Shown: positions 18,568 to 27,744, counted from the stretch's first letter. The stretch: DNA of 64,000 bases from JAWSVE01 sp050789445 (GCA_050789445.1 JAILXR010000001.1:2046001-2110000); one strand, 5' to 3'. The notes: generated from the letters alone by a model not told the origin. Translations and numbers: made by a program.

Positions 18568-19626
18568 TTATCCAAAAACATAGCCATCAAATAATTTTCT
18601 AGCCGTTCTTATTAATGCCGCATCCGTTACTTCGTTGTCATCGTTAAGTGTTAACTGAACAGCCATGCTGCCAGTGGGATGCTCTACATCTAAAGCGATT
18701 TTTTTTCCATCATATTTCTTTGAAATTTCGTATGCGACAGAACCCTGAAGGCAACAAGCGGTAGCCACACTCACAGCACCCAACACTCCGATTGATGCGT
18801 GACAACGATGAGGGATAAATGTACGGGTTGAAATCGCTCCGCCATTTAACGCGGGGGTAACCATCGTCATTTTTGGAACAGATTTTTCTTTCACATCGCC
18901 AAGATTCATCATCGGTCCGGCTTTCAATCGAATTGATTCTAGTTTTTCTTTTAACAATACATTCGCTTCTAGTGCTTCGCGAGTTTCTTCGCCAGTTATT
19001 CCCATGTCAGACGCACGCAAGATAACAACCGGCATACCATTATCGATACACGTTACATCGACGCCATCAATTGTATCTATTACGGAACCCGTAGGAAGAA
19101 GAGCACCACAACTTGAACCAGCAGTATCTTGAAAACTAAGAGGGATAGAGCTTGCTGTGCCAGGCACTCCGTCGATTGACGCATTACCTTGGTAGCTCAC
19201 TTTACCCTTTGGAGTGGATACCGTTGCGATAGCAACCTGCTTAGTATTCTCCATAAAAATTTTAACGGACGTCTCATTAGAAACAGCTTTAACAATCCCA
19301 CGTTCAATAGCAAACGGTCCAACACCGGACAAAATGTTTCCACAATTTTGCGCGTCAGTGACAATCGCTTGATCAACGAACACTTGTAGAAAAAGATAGT
19401 CGACATCAACATCAGGCCGTGATGAAGGACTTACCACTGCGACTTTTGACGTTAGCGGATCTGCTCCTCCCATTCCGTCAATCTGAACAACATCAGGTGA
19501 ACCCATCATGCTCAACAAAAATTCATCACGCTCTTTTGTATCGGTCGGCAAATCAGATTTTAAAAAATAACCGCCTTTTGATGTTCCGCCGCGCATCCAC
19601 ATGCAGCGGATTTCACGATCAAACAT
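18568..19626 (-). CDS. 4-oxalomesaconate tautomerase/isomerase (GalD/LigU)
   Basis: A PrpF-family isomerase of diaminopimelate-epimerase fold. It begins MWMRGGTSKGGYFLKSDLP and contains the two half-active-site Cys segments QNCGNILSGVGPFA and TACCLQGSVAYEI. In the protocatechuate 4,5 pathway such proteins interconvert oxalomesaconate forms: keto-enol for GalD, allylic isomer for LigU. Which reaction applies cannot be read from sequence alone. 352 residues is typical. Its start overlaps the ligK stop by 8 bases. Confidence 0.88.
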   Translation of the reverse strand: MFDREIRCMWMRGGTSKGGYFLKSDLPTDTKERDEFLLSMMGSPDVVQIDGMGGADPLTSKVAVVSPSSRPDVDVDYLFLQVFVDQAIVTDAQNCGNILSGVGPFAIERGIVKAVSNETSVKIFMENTKQVAIATVSTPKGKVSYQGNASIDGVPGTASSIPLSFQDTAGSSCGALLPTGSVIDTIDGVDVTCIDNGMPVVILRASDMGITGEETREALEANVLLKEKLESIRLKAGPMMNLGDVKEKSVPKMTMVTPALNGGAISTRTFIPHRCHASIGVLGAVSVATACCLQGSVAYEISKKYDGKKIALDVEHPTGSMAVQLTLNDDNEVTDAALIRTARKLFDGYVFG

Positions 19627-20296
19627 ATTTCAAACCTTTCTCTTTTAATCGTCCGCGCATATCGTATATATCTAAACCAAGCTCTCCATTAGCTAATCGT
19701 ATGCGCTTTTCTTCTTCGCGTTGAACTCGCGCCAACGATTCTTTCAGCACTTCTTCCGCTTCGTCTCTGCGCACGACAACCACACCATCGTCATCAGCGA
19801 CAATCACATCGCCTGGATTAATTAATTCGTCGGCACAAACGAGTGGGATATTCACAGAACCAATAGTTTCTTTAATGGTTCCTTGAGAGAACACATGTTT
19901 AGACCAAACAGGAAAGTTCATTGATTTTAAATCACGCGTATCGCGAACCCCGCCCTCAATAATTAAACCGACAACACCTCGCGCTTGTGCTGACGTCGCC
20001 AACAGGTCGCCAAAAAAACCATGGTTCGAAGGAGACGTCGGAGCAAACACTAATATATCACCCGGCTTTGCTTGTTCAATCGCAACATGCATCATCCAAT
20101 TGTCACCAGCAGCGCCAGAAATAGTTAATGCACTCCCTGCAACACAGACGTCAGGATAAATCGGGCGCATATAGTCGGCCAACAAACCTTTTCTGCCTTG
20201 CGACTCATGCACTGTAGCGACTCCGCATTTTTGCAAGCCAGCAATAATGTCTGGATCAACTCTCTCGATATTTTGAACAACGATGTTTTCTCTCAT
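19619..20296 (-). CDS. ligK: 4-carboxy-4-hydroxy-2-oxoadipate aldolase
   Basis: A class II pyruvate aldolase of the RraA-like HMG/CHA family; it splits carboxy-hydroxy-oxoadipate into pyruvate and oxaloacetate and often decarboxylates oxaloacetate. Visible signatures: ATVHESQGRKGLLADYMRPI, GDNWMMHVAIEQAKPGDILVF, and the metal-site region IEGGVRDTRDLKSMNFPVW with R-D. 225 residues is the usual length. Second gene of the leftward operon, translationally coupled to the tautomerase. Confidence 0.92.
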   Translation of the reverse strand: MRENIVVQNIERVDPDIIAGLQKCGVATVHESQGRKGLLADYMRPIYPDVCVAGSALTISGAAGDNWMMHVAIEQAKPGDILVFAPTSPSNHGFFGDLLATSAQARGVVGLIIEGGVRDTRDLKSMNFPVWSKHVFSQGTIKETIGSVNIPLVCADELINPGDVIVADDDGVVVVRRDEAEEVLKESLARVQREEEKRIRLANGELGLDIYDMRGRLKEKGLKYV

Positions 20297-20371
20297 AGCT
20301 ACACAGCTCTTAAATAAATGTTCGATCGGTTTTTATATTTCAAACAAAAAATTATTTTTACACTTAAAAGA

Positions 20372-21388
20372 TTAATCTACGATTTTTAACCGAGAAAATA
20401 CTTTTTTCGCGTTGTGTTCAAATATTTTTTGCTTATCCTCATCGCTTAATTTTTTATTCCCGTCGATATAACGTTTCGTATCATCGAAATAAAATCCTGT
20501 CTCAGGATCAACACCTCTAACGGCGCCAATCATTTCAGAGGCGAATAAAATATTTTCGACGGGAATAATATCTAGCAACAGATCAATACCGGGTTGATGA
20601 TATACACAAGTATCAAAATAGATGTTTTTTAGAGCCGACTCAGTTAACGGTGCTAAACCTAAGTCTTGAGCCATACCACGGAACCTTCCCCAATGATAAG
20701 GCACTGCTCCACCACCATGAGGAATGATAATTTTTAATTCAGGAAAATCTGTAAACACATCTGACATTAACAACTGTTGAAATCCCGTTGTATCTGCGCC
20801 GAGATAATGTGAACCGGTTGTATGAAAACAATCGTTACATGACGCGCTCACATGAACCATCGCAGGCACATCGAGTTCGCACATTTTTTCATAGATGGGA
20901 TAAAACGCTTTATCGCCTAATGAAACGCCATTCCAAAAACCACCACTGGGATCCGGATTTAAATTACAACCAATAAATCCCATCTCGTTAACACAGCGTT
21001 CCAACTCAGGAACCGATTTCGCAGGATCAACACCCGGCGATTGTGGTAACTGTGCAACTGGCGCAAAGTTTTTCGGGTACAAACTACAGACTCTCGAAAT
21101 CAAATCGTTTTGATGCTCTGTCCAAAACTGGCTGGTATGCTCGTTGCCAATATGATGCCCCATCCAGCTTGCTCGCGGAGAGAAAATCGTTAAATCGGTT
21201 CCTCGCTCACGTTGCAGCCGCAACTGATTATTCTCAATACTCTCTCTTATTTGGTCATCACTGATAACGATACTTCCTTTCGACCCAACGTAATTCGGGT
21301 CTTTAGCAACTGCTGCTTTTTGGTTCTCTCGATATTCCCCAACTTCTGGAGGTGTCGTTGTGTAGTGTCCGTGACAATCAATAATCAT
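20372..21388 (-). CDS. ligJ: 4-oxalomesaconate hydratase
   Basis: An amidohydrolase-fold hydratase converting oxalomesaconate to 4-carboxy-4-hydroxy-2-oxoadipate. It begins with the metal motif MIIDCHGHYTTTP, has further His/Glu ligands in AMVHVSASCNDCFH and IIIPHGGGAVPYHWGRF, and ends with the FASEMIGAVRGVDPETGFYFDD block of this group. 338 residues matches SYK-6 LigJ. First gene of the leftward lig operon, divergent from the LysR regulator. Confidence 0.92.
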   Translation of the reverse strand: MIIDCHGHYTTTPPEVGEYRENQKAAVAKDPNYVGSKGSIVISDDQIRESIENNQLRLQRERGTDLTIFSPRASWMGHHIGNEHTSQFWTEHQNDLISRVCSLYPKNFAPVAQLPQSPGVDPAKSVPELERCVNEMGFIGCNLNPDPSGGFWNGVSLGDKAFYPIYEKMCELDVPAMVHVSASCNDCFHTTGSHYLGADTTGFQQLLMSDVFTDFPELKIIIPHGGGAVPYHWGRFRGMAQDLGLAPLTESALKNIYFDTCVYHQPGIDLLLDIIPVENILFASEMIGAVRGVDPETGFYFDDTKRYIDGNKKLSDEDKQKIFEHNAKKVFSRLKIVD

Positions 21389-21448
21389 GTAATTTTTAAA
21401 CCCTATGTCCGTTAAACATCACTATAAATTTTAGAGATAGATATATCC

Positions 21449-21481
21449 CGAACAAATACATCCAAGACAAGTTTTTGTTCG
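21449..21481. promoter_or_regulatory. inverted repeat in the ligJ-lysR divergent region
   Basis: The 313-bp gap 21389-21701 separates ligJ from the divergent LysR gene. It contains an 8-bp inverted repeat, CGAACAAA at 21449-21456 and TTTGTTCG at 21474-21481, with a 17-base spacer. It lies about 60-90 bp upstream of the ligJ start. A dyad of this kind between a LysR gene and its divergent target is a reasonable operator candidate. Confidence 0.4.
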
Positions 21482-21701
21482 TCGATTTTCCGACATCCTT
21501 CGATACTCTAACTATTTCAATTTCTCTTAACTTCAAGTCCAAACATGCAATATGTCGTTAAAACTCAAAAAAGTGGCAAATTCATCCACAATACACCTTT
21601 TTATCTAAAACCAAGTATTCAGTTTTATTTACACGAAAACCATTCCATTTTCGCCGTAGAAGTATTAAATTTTGCGATAGGAAAAAATAATTAGGTGTTT
21701 T

Positions 21702-22916
21702 ATGCAGACCAATCTACCCAATATTCGGCATCTCCGCGTTGTTCAGCAGGTTGCTTTTCACAACAGTATCAGCAAAGCATCAGCGAATATTTTCTTATCG
21801 CAACCAGCTATTACCCAAGCAATTAGCAAACTGGAACAACAGCTAGAGCACTCTCTTTTTGATCGGCGCTCTAGCGGCATGTATCTCACCACCGCCGGAG
21901 AAGTTTTTCATGGGCGAATAGAACGTGCTATGAGTATATTACTAGAGGGAGTGAAGGAGGCTGGGCGAGTGAGCAGTTCGCCAGAAGTACCCAACGCAGC
22001 GCACATTGTTCAACTGCTAACCACAACACAATTGCGCGCATTGATTGCCGTTTATGAAGCACAAAATTTTAGTTTGGCCGGTCGGAATCTGGGAATATCT
22101 CAATCATCGGTACATCGAGCTGCTCGTGAACTCGAAGATATTATGCAAATCACGCTATTTGAAAAAAGTAACGTTGGGATTATTCCTACTAAAGCGGCTG
22201 ATGCACTGACCAAAGCGGCAAAACTAGCATTTAGTGAAATTAGACAAGGGTTTGATGAGCTCTCATCACTACATTCACGGGATGTAGGCCGGATTATTAT
22301 TGGCTCTATGCCGTTAGCGAGAACATCTATTTTACCTGCCGCCATCAATCAATTCGAAAAACAATATCCTGACATTATGCTGAGCGTCGTGGATGGTCCC
22401 TATAGTGATTTGCTGTACCACTTGCGCCATGGCGACATCGATATGCTCATAGGTGCACTCAGATTCCCAGCGCCCAGCGACAACATCATCCAAAGAGAAC
22501 TGTTTAATCCTCATCTAGCTATTTTCGCTAGAACGAACCATCCTCTGCAACAGATTGAAACACCACAACTGACTGATTTAAATCAATATTCTTGGGTTGT
22601 GCCTCGCAAGGGGACACCGGCTCGAAAAGTGTTTGAACAATTATTTGAAGAAGCAGATTTACCGATTCCAACGCGATTAGTCGAAACCAGCTCCCAATTA
22701 TTAGTTCGTGAATTATTACTCGGAAGTGATCGGATAGCGCTGACATCTGCGGAGCAATTCCGACGAGAAGAAGGCCTCGATTTACTTAAGCCAATCGACA
22801 TCAATCTGCAACATACCAAGCGTCCTGTCGGCCTCACGCTGAGAAGTAACTGGCAACCTACTCGCTCTCAACAAGCTTTTATAGAAGCCTTAGAAGGCAA
22901 CGCCAAGGACTTTTAA
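21702..22916 (+). CDS. LysR-type regulator with two HTH domains
   Basis: A 404-residue regulator, about 100 residues longer than ordinary LysR proteins. Residues about 8-65 form a standard LysR winged helix (ISKASANIFLSQPAITQAIS, then LFDRRSSGMYLTTAG). A second, separate winged helix of the same kind spans about 108-168 (FSLAGRNLGISQSSVHRAARE, then LFEKSNVGIIPTKA). The effector-binding domain occupies about 190-395. It is divergent from ligJ and precedes the rightward DUF1932-ligC-oxygenase-transporter genes, so it probably controls both arms in response to a pathway intermediate (inference). A small dyad GCTATTC/GAATAGC follows the stop at 22931-22951. Confidence 0.88.
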   Translation: MQTNLPNIRHLRVVQQVAFHNSISKASANIFLSQPAITQAISKLEQQLEHSLFDRRSSGMYLTTAGEVFHGRIERAMSILLEGVKEAGRVSSSPEVPNAAHIVQLLTTTQLRALIAVYEAQNFSLAGRNLGISQSSVHRAARELEDIMQITLFEKSNVGIIPTKAADALTKAAKLAFSEIRQGFDELSSLHSRDVGRIIIGSMPLARTSILPAAINQFEKQYPDIMLSVVDGPYSDLLYHLRHGDIDMLIGALRFPAPSDNIIQRELFNPHLAIFARTNHPLQQIETPQLTDLNQYSWVVPRKGTPARKVFEQLFEEADLPIPTRLVETSSQLLVRELLLGSDRIALTSAEQFRREEGLDLLKPIDINLQHTKRPVGLTLRSNWQPTRSQQAFIEALEGNAKDF

Positions 22917-23056
22917 TCTCCTTCAAAAATGCTATTCAAAAAACGAATAGCGGCTTGATTTATTCAATTTCTATTTTTCACTTCACAATGCTAACTTCGG
23001 TAATAATGCACGCTCTGTAAGCATTTGAAACAGTCAATATAATTAAGCAAATATTA

Positions 23057-24040
23057 ATGTCTAACTCTCACGTTCTCGCACAAGATTCTCTCTCAGTTGG
23101 TTTCATCGGATATGGTGAAGCTGCATCTGCATTCGCAACTGGCTGGCGAGAAACTTCACCTGCATCCTTACTACAAAAATCGCATACAGAAACATCATCA
23201 TTAAAAATTTTTGCGTATGACATTAAAACTGATGATACCGAAACGTCAGAAACGAAATGGAACGATTACAGACGCGACAACATTCAGGGCTGTCACACGC
23301 TTGAAGAACTTTTAAAACACACACGCGTGATTTTTTCTTTAGTTACACCGGACCAATCGACTTCTGTTTCAAAGCGCGTTTCAGGCATTGCGGCACAAAA
23401 CACTGAAACAATTTCACTTGCTAATACATTTTTTTTAGATTGCAATTCCTGCTCACCTAATTCTAAAACAGAATCTGAAAAATATATTTTACAAGCCAGC
23501 GGAAAGTACGTTGACGCTGCTGTCATGTCGCCTGTTTATCCTCACAAACATAAAACGCCGTTATTATTAAGCGGGGAAAATTCTCCAGAAGCGTTAAAGA
23601 TCGTTCATCAGCTCAACATGAATGCCTCTATTGCAGGAGAAAAAGTAGGGCAAGCTTCCGCAATTAAAATGATTAGAAGCATTATGGTAAAAGGGATGGA
23701 AGCTTTAACCGCCGAGTGTATATTAGCCGCCAATAAACTCGGTGTAGATCAGCAAGTGTTGTCATCACTGCAGCATTCATTTCCTGAATCTAACTGGGAA
23801 GAAAAATCATTTTACAATTTAGAACGGATGTCTGTTCATGGCGTTAGGCGCTCAGCAGAAATGATGGAGGCTGCAAATATGCTAAAAGATTTACAGTTTG
23901 ACAATTCAATGACGCTAGCAGCTTATCAGTGGCAAAAAAAGATCGGTGAATTAAAAATTTCGACTAACTCAGAAAAAGTATCCGAGAATTTAAATCAATA
24001 TTCCACGCTATCTTCAGAAATTTTAAATCGCTTAAATTAA
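23057..24040 (+). CDS. NAD(P)-binding DUF1932 dehydrogenase
   Basis: A 327-residue beta-hydroxyacid-dehydrogenase-like protein. The N-terminal Rossmann motif is VGFIGYGEAASAFATGW (about 13-30), and the C-terminal helical domain matches DUF1932 (GVRRSAEMMEAANMLKDL). The central VDAAVMSPVYPHKHKTPLLLSG and KMIRSIMVKGMEAL (with the usual catalytic Lys position) are typical of the 6-phosphogluconate dehydrogenase superfamily. It lies 27 bp before ligC. It is not a step of the textbook 4,5-cleavage pathway; its substrate is unknown and may be a pathway oxo- or hydroxy-acid. Confidence 0.75.
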   Translation: MSNSHVLAQDSLSVGFIGYGEAASAFATGWRETSPASLLQKSHTETSSLKIFAYDIKTDDTETSETKWNDYRRDNIQGCHTLEELLKHTRVIFSLVTPDQSTSVSKRVSGIAAQNTETISLANTFFLDCNSCSPNSKTESEKYILQASGKYVDAAVMSPVYPHKHKTPLLLSGENSPEALKIVHQLNMNASIAGEKVGQASAIKMIRSIMVKGMEALTAECILAANKLGVDQQVLSSLQHSFPESNWEEKSFYNLERMSVHGVRRSAEMMEAANMLKDLQFDNSMTLAAYQWQKKIGELKISTNSEKVSENLNQYSTLSSEILNRLN

Positions 24041-24067
24041 CTAATTTATTTATCGTAGGAGTTAAGA

Positions 24068-25018
24068 ATGAAATTATGTGTTGCCGGCGCCATGGGAGCT
24101 TTTGGTTTAAAACATCTAGATGCTATTTCTGTAATCGATGATGTTGAAGTAAGCTCTGTTGTCGGTTCGAACTTAGAAAAAATTCAAGCGTTTGCCAAAG
24201 AGAAGAATATTGCTCATGGCACTAACGATTTAGCTGAGAGCTTGGCGCGTGATGATGTAGACGGCGTTATATTGGCAACACCCACACAAATGCATGCACA
24301 ACAAGCGATTCAATGCCTTAAAGCTGGCAAGCACGTCATGGTAGAAATTCCCATGGCAGATTCATTAGAAGATTCTAAAGCTTTAGTCGCAGCACAAAAA
24401 GAAAGTGGCTTAGTTGCGATGGCAGGACATACTCGTCGCTTCAATCCAAGTCATCAATGGATTCATAACAAAGTAAAAACGGGCGAACTAACCATCCAGC
24501 AAATGGATGTGCAAACGTATTTCTTCCGTCGCTCAAATAAAAATGCTTTGGGCCTGCCTCGTTCTTGGACGGATCATTTGTTATGGCATCATGCTTGCCA
24601 CACTGTTGATTTATTTCAATATCAAACTCAGCAAACAGCCAATAAACTGCAAGCACTTCAAGGCCCTATCCACCCAGACTTAAACATCGCTCTGGATATG
24701 AGTATTGGCATGAAGGTTCCCTCTGGTGCTCTTTGCACTCTTTCGCTGTCATTTAATAATGATGGGCCATTCGGCACATTCTTCCGTTACATTTGTGACA
24801 ACGGGACTTACTTAGCGCGCTATGACGATTTATATGACGGCAATGATAATAAAATTGATCTTTCTAACGTTGCGGTTTCAATGAACGGGATTGAGCTACA
24901 AGACAGAGAATTTATTGATGCGATTAGAGAAAAACGAGAACCTAATTCTAGCGTTGCTCAATGCCTACCTGCTATGCAAACGTTACACGAACTCGAGAAA
25001 ATTTTAGCGAGCGAATAA
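24068..25018 (+). CDS. ligC: 4-carboxy-2-hydroxymuconate-6-semialdehyde dehydrogenase
   Basis: A Gfo/Idh/MocA-type oxidoreductase that oxidises the hemiacetal form of the ring-cleavage product to 2-pyrone-4,6-dicarboxylate with NAD(P)+. The N-terminal Rossmann segment is LCVAGAMGAFGLKHLDAI, with ATPTQMHAQQAIQCLKAGKHVMVEIPMA around 75-100 and the LigC-type AGHTRRFNPSHQWIH and WTDHLLWHHACHTVDLFQYQ. 316 residues equals SYK-6 LigC. GTAGGAG precedes the ATG. It sits in the rightward arm, apart from ligAB. Confidence 0.9.
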   Translation: MKLCVAGAMGAFGLKHLDAISVIDDVEVSSVVGSNLEKIQAFAKEKNIAHGTNDLAESLARDDVDGVILATPTQMHAQQAIQCLKAGKHVMVEIPMADSLEDSKALVAAQKESGLVAMAGHTRRFNPSHQWIHNKVKTGELTIQQMDVQTYFFRRSNKNALGLPRSWTDHLLWHHACHTVDLFQYQTQQTANKLQALQGPIHPDLNIALDMSIGMKVPSGALCTLSLSFNNDGPFGTFFRYICDNGTYLARYDDLYDGNDNKIDLSNVAVSMNGIELQDREFIDAIREKREPNSSVAQCLPAMQTLHELEKILASE

Positions 25019-25067
25019 ATATACAACGCGCACGAGCACCAATAAAAATAACTTCAAAGTGATCGAT

Positions 25068-26186
25068 ATGAGCATAGAAAAAATAAAAGCAGAAGACACA
25101 ACTCATGAAAAACTTTGGCCAGAAAATTGTTGGTATGTTGTGGCAATGTCTGATGAACTTCAGACGTCGTCACAACACAAAAAAAACGAGCCTACAGTTA
25201 ATCATCGGCCTCTCGGAAGGATCATTGCTAACAAACATGTAGTGATGTATCGAGATAATAAGGGAAGCGTTCATGCTCTTGAAGATTTTTGCCCTCATCG
25301 CGGCCTGCCTCTTTCCAAAGGATATATCGATACCGATAAAGACAAACTAGTTTGTGGCTATCACGGAATGGTGATGAATTGCGATGGCACCTGTCATTCA
25401 ATGCCAGGGCAAAAGGTAGATAGGCTTAAAGGCATTCAAAGCTATCCCGTCATTGATAAATATAATTTTATTTGGATTTGGATTGGCGACTCAGAAAAAG
25501 CGGATGAAGATTTAATTCCTGATTTGCAATGGGCTCACTCTAACGACTGGACCTATGGTGGCGATTACTACCACATGAAATGCGATTATCGATTACTCAT
25601 TGATAACCTCATGGATTTAACTCACGAAACTTATGTACACGCTTCAAGCATCGGCCAATCAGAAATTGAAGATGCAGCGCCGACCACCTCCCAGCATAAT
25701 GACGAAATCAGAGTCGAGAGACTCATGGAAAGTATTGTTCCGCCGCCTTTTTGGGGAGATGCCTTAGAAGCAAATAATATTTCACGAGACTCTGTCTGTG
25801 ATCGCTGGCAAGTTTGCCGGTTTGTTCCACCCAGCCAAGTCATGATTGATGTGGGTGTTGCTGTCGCAGGTAACGGCGCTCAAGATGCACCTGCTGATCA
25901 AAGAGTTTCGGCCATTGTTGTCGACCTTATTACTCCTGAAACAGAGACAACCTGTCATTATTTTTGGGGAATGGCGAGAAACTTTAATGTTTCAAATCAG
26001 CAGCTCACTAAAGAAATGCGTGAAGCCCAAGGTAAAATTTTTGCAGAAGATTTAGACATTCTTGAATCTCAGCAAGAAAATTTATTAAGAAATCCTGACC
26101 GCAGGCTCATACCCCTCAACATTGATGCCGGTGGTGTTTATGCACGAAGAAAAATTACAAAGATAATTAAACAAGAATCGCTATAA
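25068..26186 (+). CDS. Rieske aromatic oxygenase, VanA-like
   Basis: The oxygenase component of a ring-hydroxylating/O-demethylating system, most like vanillate O-demethylase VanA. The Rieske cluster motif CPHRG...LVCGYHG (about residues 75-100) and the mononuclear iron motif DNLMDLTHETYVH (about 185-197) are intact. ATG 25068 was preferred to a GTG at 25059. Compared with VanA it has about 15 extra N-terminal residues and an insert after MSDEL. No vanB reductase is present in the window, so electrons must come from elsewhere. Vanillate to protocatechuate is the likeliest reaction from context, but other methoxy-aromatics are possible. Confidence 0.8.
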   Translation: MSIEKIKAEDTTHEKLWPENCWYVVAMSDELQTSSQHKKNEPTVNHRPLGRIIANKHVVMYRDNKGSVHALEDFCPHRGLPLSKGYIDTDKDKLVCGYHGMVMNCDGTCHSMPGQKVDRLKGIQSYPVIDKYNFIWIWIGDSEKADEDLIPDLQWAHSNDWTYGGDYYHMKCDYRLLIDNLMDLTHETYVHASSIGQSEIEDAAPTTSQHNDEIRVERLMESIVPPPFWGDALEANNISRDSVCDRWQVCRFVPPSQVMIDVGVAVAGNGAQDAPADQRVSAIVVDLITPETETTCHYFWGMARNFNVSNQQLTKEMREAQGKIFAEDLDILESQQENLLRNPDRRLIPLNIDAGGVYARRKITKIIKQESL

Positions 26187-26254
26187 CACTTTATTTAAAA
26201 AATAATAACTTATAAAAATAATAACTGAATACCGAATTAGGTAGGATAATAAAC

Positions 26255-27574
26255 ATGACTCCACTCGACCCACGCCAAACCATTGCAAGCAACCCAATGA
26301 GCCGTCTGCAAATTATTGTTGTAGCTCTGACTATTGGGCTAAATGCGCTCGACGGTTTTGATGTACTAGCTATTAGCTTTGCCTCACCAGGAATTTCTAG
26401 TGAATGGGGCATCGATCGAGCGGCCCTAGGGATTGTTCTTTCGATGGAGCTAATTGGTATGTGCATCGGCTCAATTTTTCTTGGCGGTGTTGCCGATAAG
26501 ATAGGAAGAAGACCAACCATATTAGGTTGTCTTGTCGTGATGTCGGCTGGAATGTTTTTAGCAACGACAGCTACCAATGTCTATCAATTGTCCGCATGGC
26601 GAGTATTAACAGGTTTAGGTATTGGCGGAATGCTAGCGTCAATCAACGCAGTTACTGCCGAGTTTTCAAATAATAAACGACGACACATGAATGTCTCGTT
26701 GATGACAATTGGCTATCCTATAGGAGCTGTTATCGGTGGAATGATTACCGCTCAATTACTAAAAGTTCATGACTGGCGCAGTGTTTTTTATTTTGGCTCA
26801 GCCGTTACTGTTATGTTCATCCCGCTTGTTTATTTCTTAATTCCTGAATCAGTGCACTGGCTTTCGCAAAAACAACCGAACAATGCCTTAGAGAATATCA
26901 ATCGTACTTTAGCGCGATTAAAAATTGCTGCTATTTCTGCTCTGCCTGTTGTTACTGAAGAATCAAAGAAAAAATCCATTGGCGATATTTTTACTACAGG
27001 CCTCCTTGCCACAACAATCATTGTGACCGCCGCTTACTTTTTTCACATCACTACATTTTATTTTATTCTTAAATGGGTACCGAAGATTGTTGTTGATATG
27101 GGGTTCCCCGCTTCGAGTGCTGCAGGCGTTTTAGTCTGGGCTAATTTGGGTGGCGCACTTGGCGGGGCACTATTCGGGCTTCTTACATTGCGCTTTAGTG
27201 TTAAATGGTTGTCCATTGGTGTCATGTTTCTTTCAACAATATTGGTCAGTTTAATTGGTAAAAGTTCACCAGACTTACAAAGCCTTTCCATAATCTGTGC
27301 CATTGCGGGTTTTTGTACGAACGCGGGTGTTGTTGGCCTCTATGCAATTTTTGCACACAGCTTTCCCACTCATGTGAGGGCATTTGGAACAGGATTCGCT
27401 ATTGGGATAGGTCGTGGCGGCGCCGTCATTGCGCCGATATTAGCTGGCTTCTTATTTGCTACCGGCTTTGAGCTACCCATTGTTTCTATCATAATGGCTC
27501 TCGGCTCAACCATTGCCGCTTGCGCATTGTTATTTTTAAAAATGCGTAGCACTGAAGAAAGTACAAGTAGTTAG
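26255..27574 (+). CDS. aromatic acid:H+ symporter (MFS, AAHS family)
   Basis: A 439-residue, 12-helix major facilitator. The AAHS hallmark in TM1, NALDGFDVLAISFASPGI, is present, as is the loop 2-3 motif GGVADKIGRRPT. PcaK and VanK are the best-known relatives and import 4-hydroxybenzoate, protocatechuate or vanillate. It is the last gene of the rightward arm, 68 bp after the Rieske oxygenase, and ends at a strong bidirectional terminator. Confidence 0.88.
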   Translation: MTPLDPRQTIASNPMSRLQIIVVALTIGLNALDGFDVLAISFASPGISSEWGIDRAALGIVLSMELIGMCIGSIFLGGVADKIGRRPTILGCLVVMSAGMFLATTATNVYQLSAWRVLTGLGIGGMLASINAVTAEFSNNKRRHMNVSLMTIGYPIGAVIGGMITAQLLKVHDWRSVFYFGSAVTVMFIPLVYFLIPESVHWLSQKQPNNALENINRTLARLKIAAISALPVVTEESKKKSIGDIFTTGLLATTIIVTAAYFFHITTFYFILKWVPKIVVDMGFPASSAAGVLVWANLGGALGGALFGLLTLRFSVKWLSIGVMFLSTILVSLIGKSSPDLQSLSIICAIAGFCTNAGVVGLYAIFAHSFPTHVRAFGTGFAIGIGRGGAVIAPILAGFLFATGFELPIVSIIMALGSTIAACALLFLKMRSTEESTSS

Positions 27575-27604
27575 TCTTCTTTAAATTTTAGATTAGCTAT
27601 TGAG

Positions 27605-27650
27605 ACAATAAAAAAGGAAGCCCTTTATTAGAGGCTTCCTTTTTTATTGT
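27605..27650. terminator. bidirectional intrinsic terminator
   Basis: A perfect 18-bp inverted repeat (27605-27622 with 27633-27650) around a 10-base loop. GGAAGCC/GGCTTCC is flanked by A and T tracts, so it terminates in both directions. It lies between the convergent transporter and feruloyl-CoA synthetase genes. Confidence 0.92.
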
Positions 27651-27744
27651 TATTCTTTAGTGGTGCTTCTTATTGCTTATTGTTGATTCTTGATGAAATT
27701 TTTATTGCTGCTTTGTAAATGGCTAACAGCTCATCTGTTTTATT

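Noticed and set aside
22931..22951. GCTATTC/GAATAGC dyad as a strong terminator of the LysR gene
   Set aside because: Only 7 bp and no T-run follows; mentioned only in the gene entry.
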